NCBI GenBank assembly: GCA_947500385.1
Contig: CANMSA010000010.1
Location: forward strand, 1-64,000
Length of the DNA stretch: 64,000 nt
Direction of reading: 5' to 3'
From: an uncultured Flavobacteriaceae bacterium
GTDB lineage: Bacteria > Bacteroidota > Bacteroidia > Flavobacteriales > Flavobacteriaceae
Below are positions 9,363-17,560 of this stretch, one piece after another. Position 1 is the first letter of the stretch; each line of letters opens with the position of its first letter. The position numbers and the translations under genes were made by a program. The notes beneath the pieces were generated by a model that ran no database searches, had not been told where the DNA came from, and saw only the letters and a program-made list of their open reading frames with translations.

Positions 9363-12158
9363 ATGACCAAGAACTTTTTATTTCTCCTATTCGTTTCACT
9401 ATTTGCCAGTTTAAATGGTCAAGAAATAGAAGAGCGTATTACACAGCTTGAAGCCGGTTTTTTGGAGCACTACTACAGTAATTTAGATTCTACCAATCTC
9501 TATTTTAAGCAACTCGAAAAAATATATTTAGAACAGGATGATTACAGTGGCCAAATATCCCTCGTAAATATATTCTGTAATGCTGCCGGTTATCATCTTG
9601 ACCTAGATATACTTAAAAACAACATTGATAAGCTTGACTCTTTAATAATCATCCATGCCAATGTCCTTGACACATTGCCTGATAAAGGGGCCTACGAAAA
9701 GAATTATTTAGCATATAACAAAGGAAACTACTATAGTGAACTAGAAGATTATCCAAAATCTCAATTCTATTTTGAGGAAATTATCCGAAGAATCACTAGC
9801 AAATCTGATTATCAAAACCGCCAAGGAGATATCGATTTTCTATTTACTTGTTACAGCTTTATTGCCCAAATAAATTCGGTTCAGCACCGATTTCAAGTCG
9901 CCAGCGAGTATTACGAAAAAAATATTCGGCTTTATAGTGAAACAAGACCAAATGACATTCCTGGCTTACACAGTGTCTATAACCTTTATGCGGGTAGTTT
10001 GTTTGACCAAAAAAAGTTCGATGAAGCCAAAAACTATTGGGCAAAAACATTAGATTATGCAGAAAAAAATTATGCGCCAAGTAGTCGGAACAGTATTGTC
10101 ACCACAAGTATGTTGCTTTCCAAAACTTATACGGAATTAGGCAAGACCGATAGCGCTAACTTTTACCTAAATAAATTTAAAAAATACGAAATACCGGAGG
10201 ATCCCTTCGCGTATCGCTACTTCTCTACCCAAGCCGCCATACTGCAGGGTGAAAAAAAATACGAGGCGGCGATCACCGCTTTTGACAAAGCAATACAACT
10301 TGCCCCCAATAGTCAAAAACCGGATATACGCCAAAAAATGGGCAATCTGTATACCCAAAAAGGTGCCCCTAAACTCGCATTGGAGCAGTATCAAATGGCA
10401 CTTATTGCATTGGCTCCGAATTTTGATTCCAAGGGCTATTCTGAAAACCCCGATCCGAATCAAACTACCCAAAAACAAGTGCTACTTCGCTTGTTAAAAG
10501 CCAAAGCAAACGCTTTAAACGCTTTGGAAACCCTAGAAGACAAACGAAGGGCGCACGCAACGGTCACTATGGCCGTACGCACCCTCGATTCCCTTAAGCC
10601 CGGCTTTAAAAATGAAAAAGACAAAACCTTTCTAATTGAAAACGCCTTCCCTGCTTTTGAAACAGGCTTGGAAGCGCTCTTCGCCCTGTACAGTGATTCG
10701 AAGAAGCCCGCGGATATTTCCAACGCATTCTATCTATTTGAAAAAAGCAAGGGGGTGGTATTGTTAGAGGCCCTTTTAAGCGCCAGGGCACAAACCTTTT
10801 CTCAGGTACCCACCCAATTGTTGGAAGCCGAAAAAGAGTTGAAATCAAAAATAGCCATTCATGAAAAACGCATCGATCAGGGTTCCGATGACACCCACAT
10901 CCTTCAAGATGAATTGTTCGATCTTAAAAACCGGTACCGCAAGCTACTGGAAACCCTAGAAAATGACTATCGCCCCTATTACAATTTAAAGTACAATACA
11001 GCGGTACAAAATTTAGCCGATTTTAAGAATAATCTATTACCGGGCGAATTGGTCGCCTCTTATTTCTATGGGAACAAAGCTATCTATGTCATCGGTATAA
11101 CAAACGAGACTACCACCTTTCATAAAGTGGCCATTACTCCGGCTCTTACCGATAAGATCGTTATGATACGCAGCATGGCCCAAGACCCGCAATCGGATAT
11201 CGGACAATTAGCGCAATACGGATATGACCTATACACTACTTTGTTACAACCACTAATTCAAAACAAAACCTTCGAAACCATTAAAATTATGCCCGATGGT
11301 CCTTTGAACTATCTCCCGTTCGAGCTTTTAAATACCAAAGAGCACGCCCTACGCTATTTGATCGAACAGTCTGCCGTAAGTTATGTCAACTCGGCAACGC
11401 TTGCCCAAGAATTGAATAAAAAAGCAAGCAAAAATGGCAAACTCATGGCCTTTGCCCCTACCTTTAAAGGAACCAATGTAGTCCCGGGCGAAACCAGAAA
11501 CACCCTGCAGCCTCTTCCCAATAACAAAAAAGAAGTAGAAACCATCCAATCATTTTTTGAGGGTACCGTTTTTATCGACAAAGAGGCTTCTTTACAGAAC
11601 TTTACCGATCAACTAAACGGTTTTAATGTGCTGCATTTGGCAACACATGGTAATTTTAACGACACCATTCCCGAATACTCCTACCTCGCTTTTTCACCTG
11701 ACCCCGCAAAGAGCTATTTATTATATGTAAAGGATATCTATAATTTGGAACTCAACGCAGACATGGTCACCCTAAGTGCATGCGAAACAGGTATCGGAGA
11801 ATTAAAGCGTGGAGAAGGGTTCCTAAGCTTGGCCAGGGCATTTTTCTATAGCGGGGCAAAAAGTATCACGAGTACACTTTGGAAGGTAAACGATGCCTCC
11901 TCGGCAGAGGTGATGGGCGATTATTATGAACAACTGGCAAATGGTCTATCTAAAGACCGGGCATTGCGAACGGCGAAACGAACCTTTCTAGAAAAAAACA
12001 GTCAGAATGGCTTACGGCATCCCTACTACTGGGCCGGCTATGTGGTCTCTGGCAATACCAAACCACTTGGCAAAAAAGGGAATTGGTATGGCTGGGGTCT
12101 TGGAGGGGCCCTATTACTAGTTGGAGGTATTGTATACTACCGCAAAAAAAGGGCTTAG
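9363..12158 (+). CDS. CHAT-domain (caspase-like) protein with TPR repeats and C-terminal membrane anchor
   Basis: 931 residues. A signal peptide (FLFLLFVSLFASLNGQ) is followed by tetratricopeptide repeats (~30-390; e.g. AILQGEKKYEAAITAFDKAIQLAP, interrupted here as part of a TPR array), a coiled linker (~480-560) and a CHAT domain (~600-900). The catalytic dyad is visible: His762 in LHLATHGNF and Cys807 in TLSACETGIGELKRGEG. A final transmembrane helix (~909-926) is followed by a basic YYRKKRA tail. Topology would place the TPR and CHAT parts in the periplasm, tethered to the inner membrane. The last 4 nt overlap the 3' end of the anti-sigma-like gene, which is convergent. There is no GTTAACC element upstream; a weak TACTTTAG lies before the ATG. 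Substrate unknown; by context I propose the neighbouring anti-sigma protein. Confidence 0.9.
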   Translation: MTKNFLFLLFVSLFASLNGQEIEERITQLEAGFLEHYYSNLDSTNLYFKQLEKIYLEQDDYSGQISLVNIFCNAAGYHLDLDILKNNIDKLDSLIIIHANVLDTLPDKGAYEKNYLAYNKGNYYSELEDYPKSQFYFEEIIRRITSKSDYQNRQGDIDFLFTCYSFIAQINSVQHRFQVASEYYEKNIRLYSETRPNDIPGLHSVYNLYAGSLFDQKKFDEAKNYWAKTLDYAEKNYAPSSRNSIVTTSMLLSKTYTELGKTDSANFYLNKFKKYEIPEDPFAYRYFSTQAAILQGEKKYEAAITAFDKAIQLAPNSQKPDIRQKMGNLYTQKGAPKLALEQYQMALIALAPNFDSKGYSENPDPNQTTQKQVLLRLLKAKANALNALETLEDKRRAHATVTMAVRTLDSLKPGFKNEKDKTFLIENAFPAFETGLEALFALYSDSKKPADISNAFYLFEKSKGVVLLEALLSARAQTFSQVPTQLLEAEKELKSKIAIHEKRIDQGSDDTHILQDELFDLKNRYRKLLETLENDYRPYYNLKYNTAVQNLADFKNNLLPGELVASYFYGNKAIYVIGITNETTTFHKVAITPALTDKIVMIRSMAQDPQSDIGQLAQYGYDLYTTLLQPLIQNKTFETIKIMPDGPLNYLPFELLNTKEHALRYLIEQSAVSYVNSATLAQELNKKASKNGKLMAFAPTFKGTNVVPGETRNTLQPLPNNKKEVETIQSFFEGTVFIDKEASLQNFTDQLNGFNVLHLATHGNFNDTIPEYSYLAFSPDPAKSYLLYVKDIYNLELNADMVTLSACETGIGELKRGEGFLSLARAFFYSGAKSITSTLWKVNDASSAEVMGDYYEQLANGLSKDRALRTAKRTFLEKNSQNGLRHPYYWAGYVVSGNTKPLGKKGNWYGWGLGGALLLVGGIVYYRKKRA

Positions 12159-12889
12159 CGCAGTTTTTCGAGCAATTGGTTCGCCCTGTTCTTGTTGTAA
12201 TCATATTTTTTCACCAAGGTATTCAAACGTTCAATGGCGGCCGCTTTATCGTCTTTTTTCAAATACGTTAATGCGAGATACCAGTTCGCTTCCGGGACAA
12301 AAACGGTATCGGTTTCAATTACCTTTTCAAACAGGCTTATAGCGGTGTCGTAGTTCTCTAAATTCAAATACGATTGCGCCAAATAAAAATCTATATACCC
12401 TAGGTTTTCGACGGTTTTCAAACTTTCAAAATGTTCAATGGCCGTTTGGTAGTCCCCAGATTCGTAGGCCACAAAAGCGTTCCTTTCTGGAGACGTATCG
12501 GCATCGCCCCTTGTAATGGTAAAGACCGTATTCGGATACGCTTGGTAATTTTCCTCGTATATTGCATCGAGGTTTTCACCGGTAAAGGTTTGAAATCCGA
12601 TCCAACCTAGGCCCATCAAAAGTAGGATCGAAGCGGCAACCGACCAATTTCGAAAACGACTTTTTGGAGTGCTGGTTTCCGACTTCTCGACAATTGCTTT
12701 TTCAAAGCCTCTCAGCTTTTCCTTTAAACTTTCATCCTCTTTGTGAAGAATAACCTTCTTGATGCTTTTTTCAAATTCAAATTGCGCACGAAAAGCAGCG
12801 TCTGTTTCTAACAGCTCCTTGAATTGCTGTTCCTCGGCAGGGGCCAAGTTATTGGAAAAGTAGTGATATAGCAGTGTTTCTTTGTCCAT
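12155..12889 (-). CDS. Membrane-anchored anti-sigma-like protein with periplasmic TPRs
   Basis: 244 residues. The N-terminal cytosolic part (~1-80; LLYHYFSNNLAPAEEQQFKE, a typical Bacteroidetes anti-sigma start) is followed by one transmembrane helix (~83-103; VAASILLLMGLGWIGFQTF) and a C-terminal TPR domain (~125-240; FVAYESGDYQTAIEHFESL and LENYDTAISLFEKVIETD). It lies 2 nt after the sigma gene, so the two are surely co-translated. By the usual arrangement it sequesters the sigma factor until an envelope signal acts on its TPR part. No zinc-binding HXXXCXXC motif is present, unlike the second pair at 52 kb. Function inferred from context and topology. Confidence 0.8.
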   Translation of the reverse strand: MDKETLLYHYFSNNLAPAEEQQFKELLETDAAFRAQFEFEKSIKKVILHKEDESLKEKLRGFEKAIVEKSETSTPKSRFRNWSVAASILLLMGLGWIGFQTFTGENLDAIYEENYQAYPNTVFTITRGDADTSPERNAFVAYESGDYQTAIEHFESLKTVENLGYIDFYLAQSYLNLENYDTAISLFEKVIETDTVFVPEANWYLALTYLKKDDKAAAIERLNTLVKKYDYNKNRANQLLEKLR

Positions 12890-12891
12890 GA

Positions 12892-13461
12892 TCAGTTACT
12901 ATTAGCGGCGATACGTTCCTTTAAACTTTTCATGCATCGAGACTTTGCGCTTTTCACAACATTTTGACTGTTGTAGTTGCCCGCCTCCATAATTTCATCA
13001 ATACTATACCCCCGGTAGTAAAAAAGGGTCAGTAATTCTTGACATTGCTTGCCAAGGGTTCCAAAGTGCTTTCTTAAAAGTTCTTGTTCGGGGGTGAGTC
13101 CGCCTTCATCGAAATCGAGGGTTTCGACCAAAGACGCGTCGTCCTTTACGATTTCAAGGTTGTAGGAAGACCCGACTGTTTTTTTATTTTTTCGCATCCT
13201 ATCAAAAATTAAATATTTGCCAATACTAAAAAGATAGGTAGAAACGCTACTGGTCAATTCTTCGACTTTGCCACTCATCACATTGTTGTGAAAGATGATA
13301 TAGGCATCTTGATAGATGTCTATATTTTCCTCGTCGGATAGATGATACCTGCGGGCAAAATTCAGGAACTTGTCCCGATTCTCCTCGTATACGCGCCTTA
13401 AAGCTATTTCAGAGCCTTGCCGCAGTTCGTCCAGTGTGTTGGTTCTACTTGATTCTTGCAC
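12892..13461 (-). CDS. ECF-type RNA polymerase sigma factor
   Basis: 189 residues. Region 2 (~25-95; FARRYHLSDEENIDIYQDAYIIF... SIGKYLIFDRMRKNKK) and region 4 (~135-182; LGKQCQELLTLFYYRGYSIDEIMEAGNY... VVKSAKSRCMKSL) make this a sigma-70 family ECF protein. The first possible start is GTG 13461, but that codon directly abuts the -10-like hexamer of the GTTAACC element (13462-13490). A transcript from that element would begin inside the frame. The next near-cognate start is CTG at 13434 (residue 10, LDELRQGSE), which would still leave a complete region 2. The element before its own gene implies autoregulation. Operon with the anti-sigma gene. Confidence 0.88.
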   Translation of the reverse strand: MQESSRTNTLDELRQGSEIALRRVYEENRDKFLNFARRYHLSDEENIDIYQDAYIIFHNNVMSGKVEELTSSVSTYLFSIGKYLIFDRMRKNKKTVGSSYNLEIVKDDASLVETLDFDEGGLTPEQELLRKHFGTLGKQCQELLTLFYYRGYSIDEIMEAGNYNSQNVVKSAKSRCMKSLKERIAANSN

Positions 13462-13490
13462 TTTAATGATAGGAACTAAAAAAGGTTAAC
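13462..13490 (-). promoter_or_regulatory. GTTAACC-N16-ATTAAA promoter (site 11, sigma operon, minus strand)
   Basis: Read on the minus strand: GTTAACC (13490-13484), 16-nt spacer ending in C, ATTAAA (13467-13462), then GTG of the sigma gene. Same spacing as nine of the ten plus-strand sites. Suggests the sigma factor controls its own operon. Confidence 0.78.
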
Positions 13491-13636
13491 ACCGTATCTA
13501 GCGAATGTAACGATTTTTTAAGAAAACAACTAGACCAAATTCGGCGCAAACACTTTAAAACAAGGGGTTGTAGTACTTATACTACTGCCGAATTATTTTT
13601 AGAATTCAGAATTTCCAATATAAAAAGTCAGCCCCG

Positions 13637-13849
13637 TTGTTCAACTTCCTCTTTTCGGTTCATAGAAGGAAGAACTTTAAAAAATGCCACTATGAAAACT
13701 ATGAAACCCCTACCGTATATAAAAGCTCTGGAAACGGCATTAACGGAATCGCCTTCGACGGCACTGAATTTTGGGTAAGCACCAATACTTGGGCACACGA
13801 CTCCCATAAATTAATGAAAGCGGCTTTTCCGAGTAAAGTAAGTTTTTAG
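13637..13849 (+). pseudogene. Possible propeller-protein gene remnant
   Basis: A 70-codon frame between the sigma operon and promoter site 3. Its C-terminal half (SSGNGINGIAFDGTEFWVST) resembles one blade of a Kelch/SMP30-type propeller, while the N-terminal part looks random. No promoter element precedes it and it overlaps a second frame starting ATG 13692. It may be the residue of a lost lipoprotein gene or plain noncoding DNA. The rest of 13491-13870 shows nothing else. Confidence 0.25.
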
Positions 13850-13870
13850 GTGAAGTTCTCATTGACAAAT

Positions 13871-13899
13871 GTTAACCTCCATTAAAATTATCCATTAAG
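13871..13899 (+). promoter_or_regulatory. GTTAACC-N16-ATTAAG promoter (site 3)
   Basis: GTTAACC at 13871-13877, 16-nt spacer ending in C, ATTAAG at 13894-13899; ATG 13924 follows 24 nt later. Confidence 0.8.
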
Positions 13900-13923
13900 T
13901 AGCAAACAAAAAAAACGATAACG

Positions 13924-14295
13924 ATGAAAACAACAATCACAATCACCTTGATATGGCTGTTTGGAGCCATGGCAATTGGCCATTCACAAACTGCTCAAAA
14001 CGCGGAAACCGATAGCGCTAAGCAAATGAACCTGATGGACGAGCAGGTAAAGATCTTGAACTCCGTCTTCGAATTGGGCGGGGCAACTGAAAATCCGTTT
14101 GGAGGTGCCACAAATTATATGGAACTATTGGAGCAAGGGGATTTTGACCCAGCACTTAAAAAGGAACTCAAAGAACAGTATAAAATCTACGATTTGAGCC
14201 TAGACCCGAAAAAGAAAGACTCCTTGGCCCTACTAATCAACAAAAAACTGAAAGAGGCAATGGACAAAAGCCTCAACGATCCTATCAGAAATTAA
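13924..14295 (+). CDS. Small secreted protein of unknown function
   Basis: 123 residues. The signal peptide (TITLIWLFGAMAIGHSQ) is cleaved near residue 20; there is no lipobox Cys. The mature part is acidic and helical, with MDEQVKILNSVFELGG and a Lys/Asp-rich C-terminus (LSLDPKKKDSLALLINKKLKEAMDK). I recognise no family. It is the first gene of an operon with the Kelch lipoprotein at 14307 (11-nt gap) under promoter site 3. Confidence 0.75.
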   Translation: MKTTITITLIWLFGAMAIGHSQTAQNAETDSAKQMNLMDEQVKILNSVFELGGATENPFGGATNYMELLEQGDFDPALKKELKEQYKIYDLSLDPKKKDSLALLINKKLKEAMDKSLNDPIRN

Positions 14296-14306
14296 AACAA
14301 CGAATC

Positions 14307-15362
14307 ATGAGAATAGTAAAAATAACATTTGTTTTAGCCATCTTCTTTGCCATGTTTTCCTGTGAAAAAGAAGAACTGACACCCGTAATCCCAAACAAAA
14401 AGAACAGTGAACAGTCTGAAACCAAGGGGATAGGATTGTTCCCCGCAGAAGACCCTCTAACTTTCACTTTACAAAGCAGTACGAACGACACGGGGCCCTT
14501 CGCTAGTCAAGAAATGACCCTTTTCAAAAACAAAGTATGGCTGGTTGGAGGTGATAACTCCTTCACCCCACCCTGGACCTCAAGTACCCAAGTATGGGCA
14601 AGTCATAATGGTACCGATTGGAAATTGATCACCAAAGGGCAGTTCCCCGAACGAAGAAACCATTCGTTATTGGTATACAAAGACAAGCTCTGGGTCATTG
14701 GCGGTATCGATAATGCGAACAACATATTGAGTGATATTTGGAATTCAAGCGATGGTGAGAACTGGACAAGGATAACTTCTTTAAACCCACTCGAAGACAT
14801 TGGGCAAAACAATTCGGTTGTTTTCAATGATCGATTATTCGTATTCAGGGGAAACGGTGCTGAAAATCAGGAAGTATGGTCCTCTGCGGATGGAAGCAAT
14901 TGGCGTTTGGAAACCGAAAATGCCTTCCCGGTACGGACTCATTATAAAACGGTCATCTTTAACGATTTTATATATGTATACGGAGGTTGGTTGCGAGACG
15001 GGCCCTCTTTAACCAATGAAGTATGGGCCAGCAAGGACGGGCGTTATTGGTATCAAAAACACCCCGCAACCACTATTTTTGCCCCGCGTATCGATCACAG
15101 TGCAACTGTTTATGACGGAAAAGTTTGGGTTATTGGCGGGAACAGTTGGGATGCCAGTGGCCGCCGTACATTTCATGGAGACATATGGTATTCCGACAAT
15201 ATGAAGTACTGGACCAAATACGATGGCAAGCCACCTTTTTACAAAGGGTTGCACAGCCATGGGGCGCTTAGTTATAAAAACAAACTTTGGATTTTTGGCG
15301 GATACCGACCGGATGCCTCCATGTCAGACATCCCAACCGCCAACATACGCAGTATCGATTGA
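14307..15362 (+). CDS. Kelch-repeat lipoprotein
   Basis: 351 residues. The lipoprotein signal IVKITFVLAIFFAMFSC has the Cys at residue 19. About six Kelch/BNR-like blades follow, each with '..H(S/A)..V(Y/F)..K(L/V)WV(I/F)GG' and 'VWxSxDGxxW' (e.g. HSLLVYKDKLWVIGG, EVWSSADGSNWRLET, HSATVYDGKVWVIGG). Predicted to fold as a beta-propeller displayed by a lipid anchor. Paralogous to the proteins at 15645 and 22493. Second gene of the site-3 operon, ended by a strong terminator at 15378. Ligand unknown. Confidence 0.88.
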   Translation: MRIVKITFVLAIFFAMFSCEKEELTPVIPNKKNSEQSETKGIGLFPAEDPLTFTLQSSTNDTGPFASQEMTLFKNKVWLVGGDNSFTPPWTSSTQVWASHNGTDWKLITKGQFPERRNHSLLVYKDKLWVIGGIDNANNILSDIWNSSDGENWTRITSLNPLEDIGQNNSVVFNDRLFVFRGNGAENQEVWSSADGSNWRLETENAFPVRTHYKTVIFNDFIYVYGGWLRDGPSLTNEVWASKDGRYWYQKHPATTIFAPRIDHSATVYDGKVWVIGGNSWDASGRRTFHGDIWYSDNMKYWTKYDGKPPFYKGLHSHGALSYKNKLWIFGGYRPDASMSDIPTANIRSID

Positions 15363-15377
15363 ATATGCGAATCGATT

Positions 15378-15408
15378 AAAAAGACTGGGGAAATCCCCAG
15401 TCTTTTTT
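15378..15408 (+). terminator. Intrinsic terminator
   Basis: AAAAAGACTGGGG / TCCCCAGTCTTTTTT stem-loop just after the 14307 gene. It separates that operon from orphan promoter site 4, nine nt further on. Confidence 0.92.
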
Positions 15409-15416
15409 GTATCAGT

Positions 15417-15445
15417 GTTAACCTCTTTCTGAACAAACCATAACA
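15417..15445 (+). promoter_or_regulatory. GTTAACC-N16-ATAACA promoter (site 4, orphan)
   Basis: GTTAACC at 15417-15423, 16-nt spacer ending in C, ATAACA at 15440-15445, then ATATAAC as at sister sites. It drives no normal gene: only a tiny frame and a terminator follow. Confidence 0.75.
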
Positions 15446-15467
15446 GGATATAACTGTAAAAACTAAA

Positions 15468-15503
15468 ATGATGATAACAACGATACCAATGACAAACTCC
15501 TAG
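15468..15503 (+). CDS. Putative 11-residue micro-ORF or start of a deleted gene
   Basis: ATG 15468 lies 22 nt after the site-4 hexamer, exactly the spacing used by the other regulon genes, and encodes MMITTIPMTNS followed by TAG. A terminator at 15550 closes the unit. The start resembles the beginning of the 13924 gene (MKTTITIT). It is either a gene whose body was deleted, a leader/micropeptide, or an untranslated small RNA. Coding is not demonstrated. Confidence 0.3.
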   Translation: MMITTIPMTNS

Positions 15504-15549
15504 AAAGTGGTATGGGAATCAACGATTTATTCTAAGCTAGGTCCATATT

Positions 15550-15583
15550 AAAAAAAATCCAGGGAATTCCCTGGATTTTTTTT
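15550..15583 (+). terminator. Intrinsic terminator of the orphan unit
   Basis: AAAAATCCAGGG AATT CCCTGGATTTTT perfect stem with A-run before and T-run after (usable in both directions). It closes a predicted ~130-nt transcript from site 4 and precedes site 5 by 8 nt. Confidence 0.93.
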
Positions 15584-15591
15584 GTTCGAAT

Positions 15592-15620
15592 GTTAACCTT
15601 CATCAGGCTACAGCATAAAG
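15592..15620 (+). promoter_or_regulatory. GTTAACC-N16-ATAAAG promoter (site 5)
   Basis: GTTAACC at 15592-15598, 16-nt spacer ending in C, ATAAAG at 15615-15620, then TATATAAC; ATG 15645 follows 24 nt later. Confidence 0.8.
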
Positions 15621-15644
15621 AAGTATATAACAAAATACAGCATC

Positions 15645-16685
15645 ATGAAAAAGTTTAATTTACTATATCTCGTAGCGTTCATTGCTTTTTTTACTTCCTG
15701 TGAAAAAGACGAATTGAACGGGCCTAGCACCCAAATAACAAATCCACTTCCAGAAGAAGGCGAACTTCCAAAGGGAGACGACCTATCGCTTCTTTTCACT
15801 GTTCAAACCGAGGAAGATCAGATGGGCAAGTTTGCAAAAAACGCCATGACCGTCTTTAATGGACAGGTATGGTCTGTTGGCGGAGTCAACGATTATGGCG
15901 CTGCCGATTCCCATTTTTTATGGAATAGCGACAATGGCATCAACTGGGCTACGGTCCCCACATCTGCGACTACGCCCGCCTCTTTCCGTAGTTTTCGGGT
16001 GGGTCATACTCTGACCGTCTTTCAAGATCAATTATGGCTTATTGGCGGTAGAGACGAAACCGATACGGAGTATGCCAATTTATGGTATTCATCCGATGGA
16101 AGCGCTTGGTCTGAAATCACCGCTCCCTTTGGTCCGATACCCGATCATTCCACCTTGGTATACAACGATCGTATGTATGTAATTTCTGGAAACGCTACCA
16201 CAGGACATACGGAAGTATGGTCTACCGCAGATGGGTTTGATTGGATACGGGAAACCGAGAATGCTTTCCCAGGCCGTGCGGGGCAAAAAGGAGTTGTCTT
16301 CAATGACGTCATGTACATTGTTGGGGGAGAAGATATCGCAGGAGCCAAACTTTCAGAAATCTGGGCCAGTACCAATGGACGCGATTGGAACAGAACCGAC
16401 CCATCGTTCGGAGGACGGAATGCCCATAGCGCAACCGTTTACAATGGCAAGGTTTGGGTCATTGGCGGCCAAGATAGCAGTTCACTCTTTAACAACGAAA
16501 TCTGGTATTCTTTAGATATGAATACTTGGGAACGCTATTCGGGCACACGACCCGGTTCCGACGGCATTAGCTCGCATACCATTTTGAACTACAATGATGC
16601 CCTGTGGCTCTTTGGCGGACTTCAAGATGATGGTACCGGCAGCAGCGAAGCACGAGGGGAGATTACGACCATAGAAGAGGACTAA
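15645..16685 (+). CDS. Kelch-repeat lipoprotein
   Basis: 346 residues. The lipoprotein signal ends FFTSC (Cys ~ residue 18), followed by EKDEL, much as in its paralogue at 14307 (EKEEL). Repeated blades such as HTLTVFQDQLWLIGG, HSTLVYNDRMYVISG, EVWSTADGFDWIRETE and HSATVYNGKVWVIGG indicate a ~6-bladed Kelch-type propeller. It shares the motif 'W(R/I)xETENAFPxR' with 14307, so the two arose by duplication. Under promoter site 5, in an operon with the small lipoprotein that follows after 5-26 nt. Confidence 0.88.
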   Translation: MKKFNLLYLVAFIAFFTSCEKDELNGPSTQITNPLPEEGELPKGDDLSLLFTVQTEEDQMGKFAKNAMTVFNGQVWSVGGVNDYGAADSHFLWNSDNGINWATVPTSATTPASFRSFRVGHTLTVFQDQLWLIGGRDETDTEYANLWYSSDGSAWSEITAPFGPIPDHSTLVYNDRMYVISGNATTGHTEVWSTADGFDWIRETENAFPGRAGQKGVVFNDVMYIVGGEDIAGAKLSEIWASTNGRDWNRTDPSFGGRNAHSATVYNGKVWVIGGQDSSSLFNNEIWYSLDMNTWERYSGTRPGSDGISSHTILNYNDALWLFGGLQDDGTGSSEARGEITTIEED

Positions 16686-16711
16686 GAAACATGAACACAA
16701 GCAACAACATC

Positions 16712-17257
16712 ATGAAAAATTTAAAACCCAACGGGAATCGATTACTGGTGGCGCTATTGACCTGTTTGTTGGCCATAGCCTGTGAAACTGAAATTCCAGA
16801 AACCGATGTAATACCTCCTGAGTTTACATTTCAGATTACAGGAGATGGTTTCAGTGAAACGTTTGATCAAGACACCGATTTTAGTAGCTTTCAATTGAAT
16901 CTTCGCGAAGATACCGACTATGATTTCATTTTAAGTGGGAGTGATGTAGACGGTCTCAAAAGAATCGAATGGTATCTTGCTCATGATTACATAGAACTAG
17001 AGAGCGAAGTTATTAGCCCATGGAGCGTTACAGCTAGCAGCGCGCTAGTGGATGTTGTCTCATGGAACGGAAATCGAAACAACCCTGTAACAGGTTCCAT
17101 TTTGGCCGGGACTTTCAGAACAAGGGGGAACTCGATCGGCGTAAGAATGACCTTCTACCTTACCGATTTTGGTGGGGAAAGTGGTCGTTCGAATAGCAGT
17201 TCCGGAGAATTGAATATCCTTATAGGCGATCATGATACAGAAAAAATACAGTTATAG
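16712..17257 (+). CDS. Lipoprotein of unknown function
   Basis: 181 residues from ATG 16712 (ATG 16691 in frame adds seven residues and is also possible). Signal LLVALLTCLLAIAC with lipobox Cys, acidic linker ETEIPETDVIPPE, then a beta-rich domain with DTDYDFILSGSDVDGLKRIEW, reminiscent of an Ig-like or cadherin-like fold ('D.DG...I.W'). No firm family. Co-transcribed with the Kelch lipoprotein at 15645 and ended by the terminator at 17367. Confidence 0.75.
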   Translation: MKNLKPNGNRLLVALLTCLLAIACETEIPETDVIPPEFTFQITGDGFSETFDQDTDFSSFQLNLREDTDYDFILSGSDVDGLKRIEWYLAHDYIELESEVISPWSVTASSALVDVVSWNGNRNNPVTGSILAGTFRTRGNSIGVRMTFYLTDFGGESGRSNSSSGELNILIGDHDTEKIQL

Positions 17258-17508
17258 GAGTTGCCCGATCTTTTCTAAAAACCTGTAGCAAAAGACATAG
17301 AAAATGGACACCCCCCAAAACCGATTGTCCGCTACCAGTATGCTGAGAAGTTTCACTGGTACTCTGAAAACCGAGGTGTAGACCTCGGTTTTTTTTATAA
17401 TGGGGTCAAGTAAAATGTACGCTGCAAGTCTTTGTCATATTGGTCATAATCCCCAAATATTCCGATAGCAAAACAACGGCGAAACGCACCTGCTCTTTTA
17501 TCCCCTTT
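17258..17508 (+). other. Intergenic region with terminator, otherwise empty
   Basis: About 250 nt between the 16712 gene and promoter site 6. It holds the intrinsic terminator listed at 17367-17396. I see no gene or repeat in the rest. Confidence 0.6.
17367..17396 (+). terminator. Intrinsic terminator
   Basis: AAAACCGAGG / CCTCGG stem followed by eight T. The stem sequence is shared with the terminator at 20236, suggesting these units duplicated together with their ends. Confidence 0.92.
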
Positions 17509-17537
17509 GTTAACCTTTTTGATTCCGCTCCATTAAG
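17509..17537 (+). promoter_or_regulatory. GTTAACC-N16-ATTAAG promoter (site 6)
   Basis: GTTAACC at 17509-17515, 16-nt spacer ending in C, ATTAAG at 17532-17537, then TATAAC at 17541; ATG 17561 follows 23 nt later. Confidence 0.82.
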
Positions 17538-17560
17538 CAGTATAACGTAATAAAGAAATT

